A stretch of 10,625 bases of DNA from an uncultured delta proteobacterium (GTDB lineage: Bacteria > Myxococcota_A > Polyangia > Polyangiales > Polyangiaceae): assembly GCA_903893335.1 (NCBI GenBank), contig CAITLX010000922.1:1-10625 (forward strand). The letters are read 5' to 3'. Under the pieces are notes generated by a model that was not told the origin of the DNA, ran no database searches, and was given only the letters and a program-made list of their open reading frames with translations. Positions 6,010-10,625 of the stretch are shown here, piece by piece (the first letter of the stretch is position 1; every line of letters begins with the position of its first letter). Made by a program: the position numbers and the translations under genes.

Positions 6010-8313
6010 TCAGGTCGCGCGCGAGCGTCGCCGCGCCGCCGCGCGCTCGCGCTTGCGCCGCCCCGCCTCGACGTCGGAGCTCGACGGGTTGGCCTGCACG
6101 AACGGCAGCCGGGTCGAGACGCGGTGGTGCGCGTCGGCCTCGCGCACCCGCTCGCGCGCGATCTCCATGAAGCGCGCCTGGCTGCGCAGCAGCGGCTCGC
6201 CCGGCGCGGGCACGACGCGCGAGTAGGTGCCGGCCGGGCCGAGCTGCCAGCTCTTGACGTTGTCGGCGCGGTGCGTGCCGAGGATCTCGTGGATGAGCCG
6301 CTCGCGCAGCGCCGGGTCGGTGATGGGCACCATGACCTCGACGCGCCGGTGGAAGTTGCGCGGCATCCAGTCGGCGCTCGAGACGAAGACCTCGTCCTGC
6401 CCGCCGTTGCGAAACCAGGTGATGCGCGAGTGCTCGAGGTAGCGGTCGACGACCGCGCGCACCTGGATGTGCTCGCTGACGCCGGGCAGCCCGGGGCGCA
6501 GGCAGCAGACGCCGCGCACCAGCAGCGTGATGGGCACGCCCGCGCGATCGGCCGCGTACAGCGCGCGGATGACGTCGCGATCGACGATGGCGTTGAGCTT
6601 CGCGACGATGCCCGACGGGCGCCCCGCGCGCGCGTGCTCGGCCTCGCGCGCGATGAGCCCGAGCACCGCCTCGTGCAGCCCGAGCGGCGCGACGATGAGC
6701 GATTTCCACGCGGGCGGCGCGCTGTAGCCCGTCAGCAGGTTGAACAGCGCGGTCGCGTCCTCGCCGATCTCGGGGCGGGCGGTGAGCAGGGAGAGATCGG
6801 TGTAGAGCCTCGCGGTCTGGCCGTTGTAGTTGCCGGTGCCGAGGTGCACGTAGCGCCGCAGCTTGTCCTTCTCGCGCCGCACGATGAGCGCCGCCTTCGC
6901 GTGCGTCTTGAGGCCGAGCAGGCCGTAGACGACGTGCACGCCCGCCTGCTCGAGCATGCGCGAGAACGCGATGTTGCTCTCCTCGTCGAAGCGCGCCTTC
7001 AGCTCGACGATGGCCGTGACCTGCTTGCCGTTCTCGGCGGCGCGCACGAGCGCCTTGATGATGGGGGAGTCGGCGTTGGTCCGGTACAGCGTCTGCTTGA
7101 TCGCGAGCACGTTCGGGTCGTCGGCGGCGCGCGAGATGAACTCGACGACGGCGTCGAACGACTCGTACGGGTGGTAGAGCAGCACGTCGCGATCGCGCAG
7201 CACCGCGAAGATGTCGTCGGCGTCGCGCAGCGGCGGCACGTTCTGCGGGCTGAACGCCTCGTCGCGCAGCTCGCGCTTGCCCGCGTCGGCGACCGCGCGC
7301 GCGATGTCCGAGATCTGCAGCGGGCCGCCCACGGTGTAGACGTCCTCGCCGGCCTCGAGCTTGAGCGCGCGGCAGAGGCGCAAGACCGAGCGGTGGTGCG
7401 CCTCGCCGCTGATCTCGAGGCGCACTGCGTTGCCGCGCTCGCGCCGACGCAGCTCCTGCTGGATGGTCTGGAGCAGGTCCTCGGCCTCCTCCTCATCGAT
7501 CTCGAGGTCCCAGTTGCGCGTGACGCGGAACACGTAGGTGCCGCGCAGCTTCATCATCGGGAAGATGTGGCCGACGTGGCGCGCGATGATGTCCTCGAGC
7601 AGCACGAACGCGAGCCGCGCGCCCGCCATGCGCACGGGCCAGACGCGCGGCAGCATCGACGGCACCTGCACGACGCCGAAGCCCGAGTTGGACACGTCGT
7701 TGTCGCGCGCGAACATGACGCCGAGGTTGAGGCTCTTGTTGCGCAGGTGCGGGAAGGGGTGCCCCGGGTCGATCGCGATCGGCGTCAGCACCGGGAAGAT
7801 GTCGCTGACGAAGGTCGCGTCGAGCGCCGTCTGGTCCTCGGGCGCGAGGTCGGCGGGCTTGACGAGGCGCACGCCGACGGCGGCGAGCGCGGGCACGAGC
7901 TGCTCGCTCCAGCAGCGCGTGTGGGCGTCGACGAGCGCGTGCGCGCGCGCGCTGACGGCCGCGAGCTGATCCTTGGTCGCCATGCCGTCGAGCGGCACCT
8001 CGTCGACGTCGCCCGAGATCTGCTGCTTGAGGCCCGCGACGCGGACCATGAAGAACTCGTCGAGGTTGGTCGCGACGATGGCGAGGAACTTGATGCGCTC
8101 GAAGAGCGGCACGCCCGGGTCCTCGGCCTCCGCGAGCACGCGCGCGTTGAACTCGAGCCACGACAGCTCGCGGTTGACGTAGAGCTGCGGCGAGTCGAAC
8201 GAGACGACCGGGCTGACGCCGCCGGAGGAGGGCCCCACCACCGGGGGCAGCGGCGAGGAGGTCGGGGCGGGCGCACCCTCGTGGGCAGGCAGACGGGGGA
8301 GCACGGCGCGCAT
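6010..8313 (-). CDS. ppk1: Polyphosphate kinase 1
   Basis: A 767-residue enzyme that reversibly polymerises the gamma-phosphate of ATP into inorganic polyphosphate. All PPK1 parts are present: the N-terminal domain with VNRELSWLEFNARVL (46-60) and TNLDEFFMVRVAGLK (82-96), the head domain with SDIFPVLTPIAIDPGHPFPH (170-189), LYRT (R411) and ARFDE (R441). The catalytic phospho-His block is LKTHAK (H471, equivalent to E. coli H435) and the second conserved His block NFHRRVEV (H655, equivalent to H592). It is longer than E. coli PPK1 (688): residues 1-40 are a Pro/Ser-rich leader and about 723-767 a basic Arg-rich tail. The start at 8313 is fixed by AGGGAG 4 nt upstream. The gene converges on the DUF433 gene (8-nt gap) and diverges from prkA. 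No ppx is in the window. Confidence 0.97.
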   Translation of the reverse strand: MRAVLPRLPAHEGAPAPTSSPLPPVVGPSSGGVSPVVSFDSPQLYVNRELSWLEFNARVLAEAEDPGVPLFERIKFLAIVATNLDEFFMVRVAGLKQQISGDVDEVPLDGMATKDQLAAVSARAHALVDAHTRCWSEQLVPALAAVGVRLVKPADLAPEDQTALDATFVSDIFPVLTPIAIDPGHPFPHLRNKSLNLGVMFARDNDVSNSGFGVVQVPSMLPRVWPVRMAGARLAFVLLEDIIARHVGHIFPMMKLRGTYVFRVTRNWDLEIDEEEAEDLLQTIQQELRRRERGNAVRLEISGEAHHRSVLRLCRALKLEAGEDVYTVGGPLQISDIARAVADAGKRELRDEAFSPQNVPPLRDADDIFAVLRDRDVLLYHPYESFDAVVEFISRAADDPNVLAIKQTLYRTNADSPIIKALVRAAENGKQVTAIVELKARFDEESNIAFSRMLEQAGVHVVYGLLGLKTHAKAALIVRREKDKLRRYVHLGTGNYNGQTARLYTDLSLLTARPEIGEDATALFNLLTGYSAPPAWKSLIVAPLGLHEAVLGLIAREAEHARAGRPSGIVAKLNAIVDRDVIRALYAADRAGVPITLLVRGVCCLRPGLPGVSEHIQVRAVVDRYLEHSRITWFRNGGQDEVFVSSADWMPRNFHRRVEVMVPITDPALRERLIHEILGTHRADNVKSWQLGPAGTYSRVVPAPGEPLLRSQARFMEIARERVREADAHHRVSTRLPFVQANPSSSDVEAGRRKRERAAARRRSRAT

Positions 8314-8453
8314 GGTACTCCCTGTGCCGGGGCGGTCGAGCAACGCGTTGGAAACACCCGCGCGCGGCCCCGAGGTGGCCGCTCCGCGCCGGGCTGGTAT
8401 TCTCCGTGTGGGGTCGGTGCCGTCAGGTGCCATGCCCCGAGGGAGGCAGGGCC
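8314..8453. promoter_or_regulatory. Divergent ppk1/prkA control region
   Basis: A 140-bp region between the two divergent starts. For ppk1, AGGGAG (plus-strand CTCCCT, 8318-8323) is a strong ribosome binding site. For prkA, TGGTATTCT at 8395-8403 fits an extended -10 (TGn plus TATTCT, four of six to TATAAT). Transcription would start near 8410, with GGGAGG at 8441-8446 as ribosome binding site 7 nt before the ATG. A perfect 10-bp palindrome CAACGCGTTG lies at 8341-8350. A 6-7-6 inverted repeat (GCGGCC/GGCCGC) at 8364-8382 overlaps the place where a -35 for prkA would be. No convincing promoter for ppk1 is seen by eye. The palindromes are candidate operators; the GC-rich one could easily be chance. 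Confidence 0.5.
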
Positions 8454-10499
<2,046 letters not shown>

Positions 10500-10511
<12 letters not shown>

Positions 10512-10545
10512 CCCCGAGCCGCGACGAAGGAGTGACCCCGAGCCG
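10500..10545 (+). repeat. 24-bp tandem duplication across the prkA stop codon
   Basis: AC(C/G)AAGGAGTGACCCCGAGCCG occurs at 10500-10521 and again at 10524-10545, 24 bp apart with one mismatch. Each copy contains the codons for Thr-Lys-Glu and a TGA, so the second carries a spare in-frame copy of the prkA end. A 5-bp GC stem with a 3-nt loop (CCCCG/CGGGG, 10536-10548) overlaps the second copy. No other role is clear. Confidence 0.7.
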
Positions 10546-10602
10546 GGGCGCTCTCGGCGGCTTGCGCCTCGCGGCGAAGGGTCGTAAGCCCTGCCCACCG
10601 CG

Positions 10603-10625
10603 ATGAGCCTCAAGAAGACGATCAC
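10603..10625 (+). CDS. Start of a possible DUF444 (YeaH-like) gene (partial)
   Basis: An ATG at 10603 opens a frame reading MSLKKTI up to the window edge. It follows prkA on the same strand after 91 bp. In many genomes the gene after prkA encodes the DUF444 (YeaH) protein, and a short basic N-terminus of this kind would suit it, but seven residues cannot prove a family. No good Shine-Dalgarno lies close to the ATG; GAAGGG at 10576-10581 is too far. The call depends almost wholly on gene order. Confidence 0.35.

Noticed and set aside
8406..8453. Upstream GTG start for PrkA adding 16 residues
   Set aside because: The added residues do not resemble the family, the codon sits just after the likely -10 element, and the ATG at 8454 has a well-placed GGGAGG.

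Overview
The window is a very GC-rich bacterial chromosome segment with strong G/C bias at third codon positions. That bias opens long false antisense frames everywhere. The mix of genes suggests a member of the Myxococcota, probably Polyangia-like. The clues are a lipoprotein with a glycine/serine tether after its lipidated Cys, a parvulin lipoprotein, a PP2C phosphatase, a PrkA kinase and a PDZ pseudoprotease. This is inference from style; the window has no rRNA or other phylogenetic marker.

Layout. (1) Positions 1-480, plus strand: the 3' end of a glutathione synthetase gene (gshB), then a small putative zinc-binding protein (C-x2-C...C-x2-H). (2) Positions 503-1877, minus strand: a short-chain dehydrogenase followed by a lipoprotein with a PpiC/parvulin prolyl isomerase domain, probably one transcript. 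(3) Positions 1991-3963, plus strand: a secreted trypsin/HtrA-like protein with a PDZ domain whose catalytic His and Ser appear to be lost, then a PP2C protein phosphatase. Between these two lie an exact TTGACA hexamer and a 7-bp hairpin with a UUCG loop. (4) Positions 4116-6001, plus strand: a 498-residue lipoprotein with a glycine-rich tether and unassigned C-terminal domain, then a DUF433 (antitoxin-like) protein with no toxin beside it. (5) Positions 6010-8313, minus strand: ppk1, polyphosphate kinase. (6) Positions 8454-10511, plus strand: prkA, divergent from ppk1 across a 140-bp control region. At the right edge a new plus-strand start codon may open the DUF444 (YeaH-like) gene that usually follows prkA.

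How the genes relate. The strongest functional pairing is ppk1 and prkA: both belong to starvation or stationary-phase physiology in other bacteria, and here they share one intergenic control region containing a perfect 10-bp palindrome. The PP2C phosphatase adds a Ser/Thr phosphorylation theme, but no Hanks-type kinase is visible. No mobile element, CRISPR array, tRNA or rRNA was found. Most of the window is ordinary core or accessory chromosome. The points most worth a second look are the pseudoprotease next to PP2C, a near-consensus sigma-54 element just ahead of the glycine-rich lipoprotein, a possible leaderless start for the DUF433 gene, the ppk1/prkA control region, and a 24-bp tandem duplication across the prkA stop codon.
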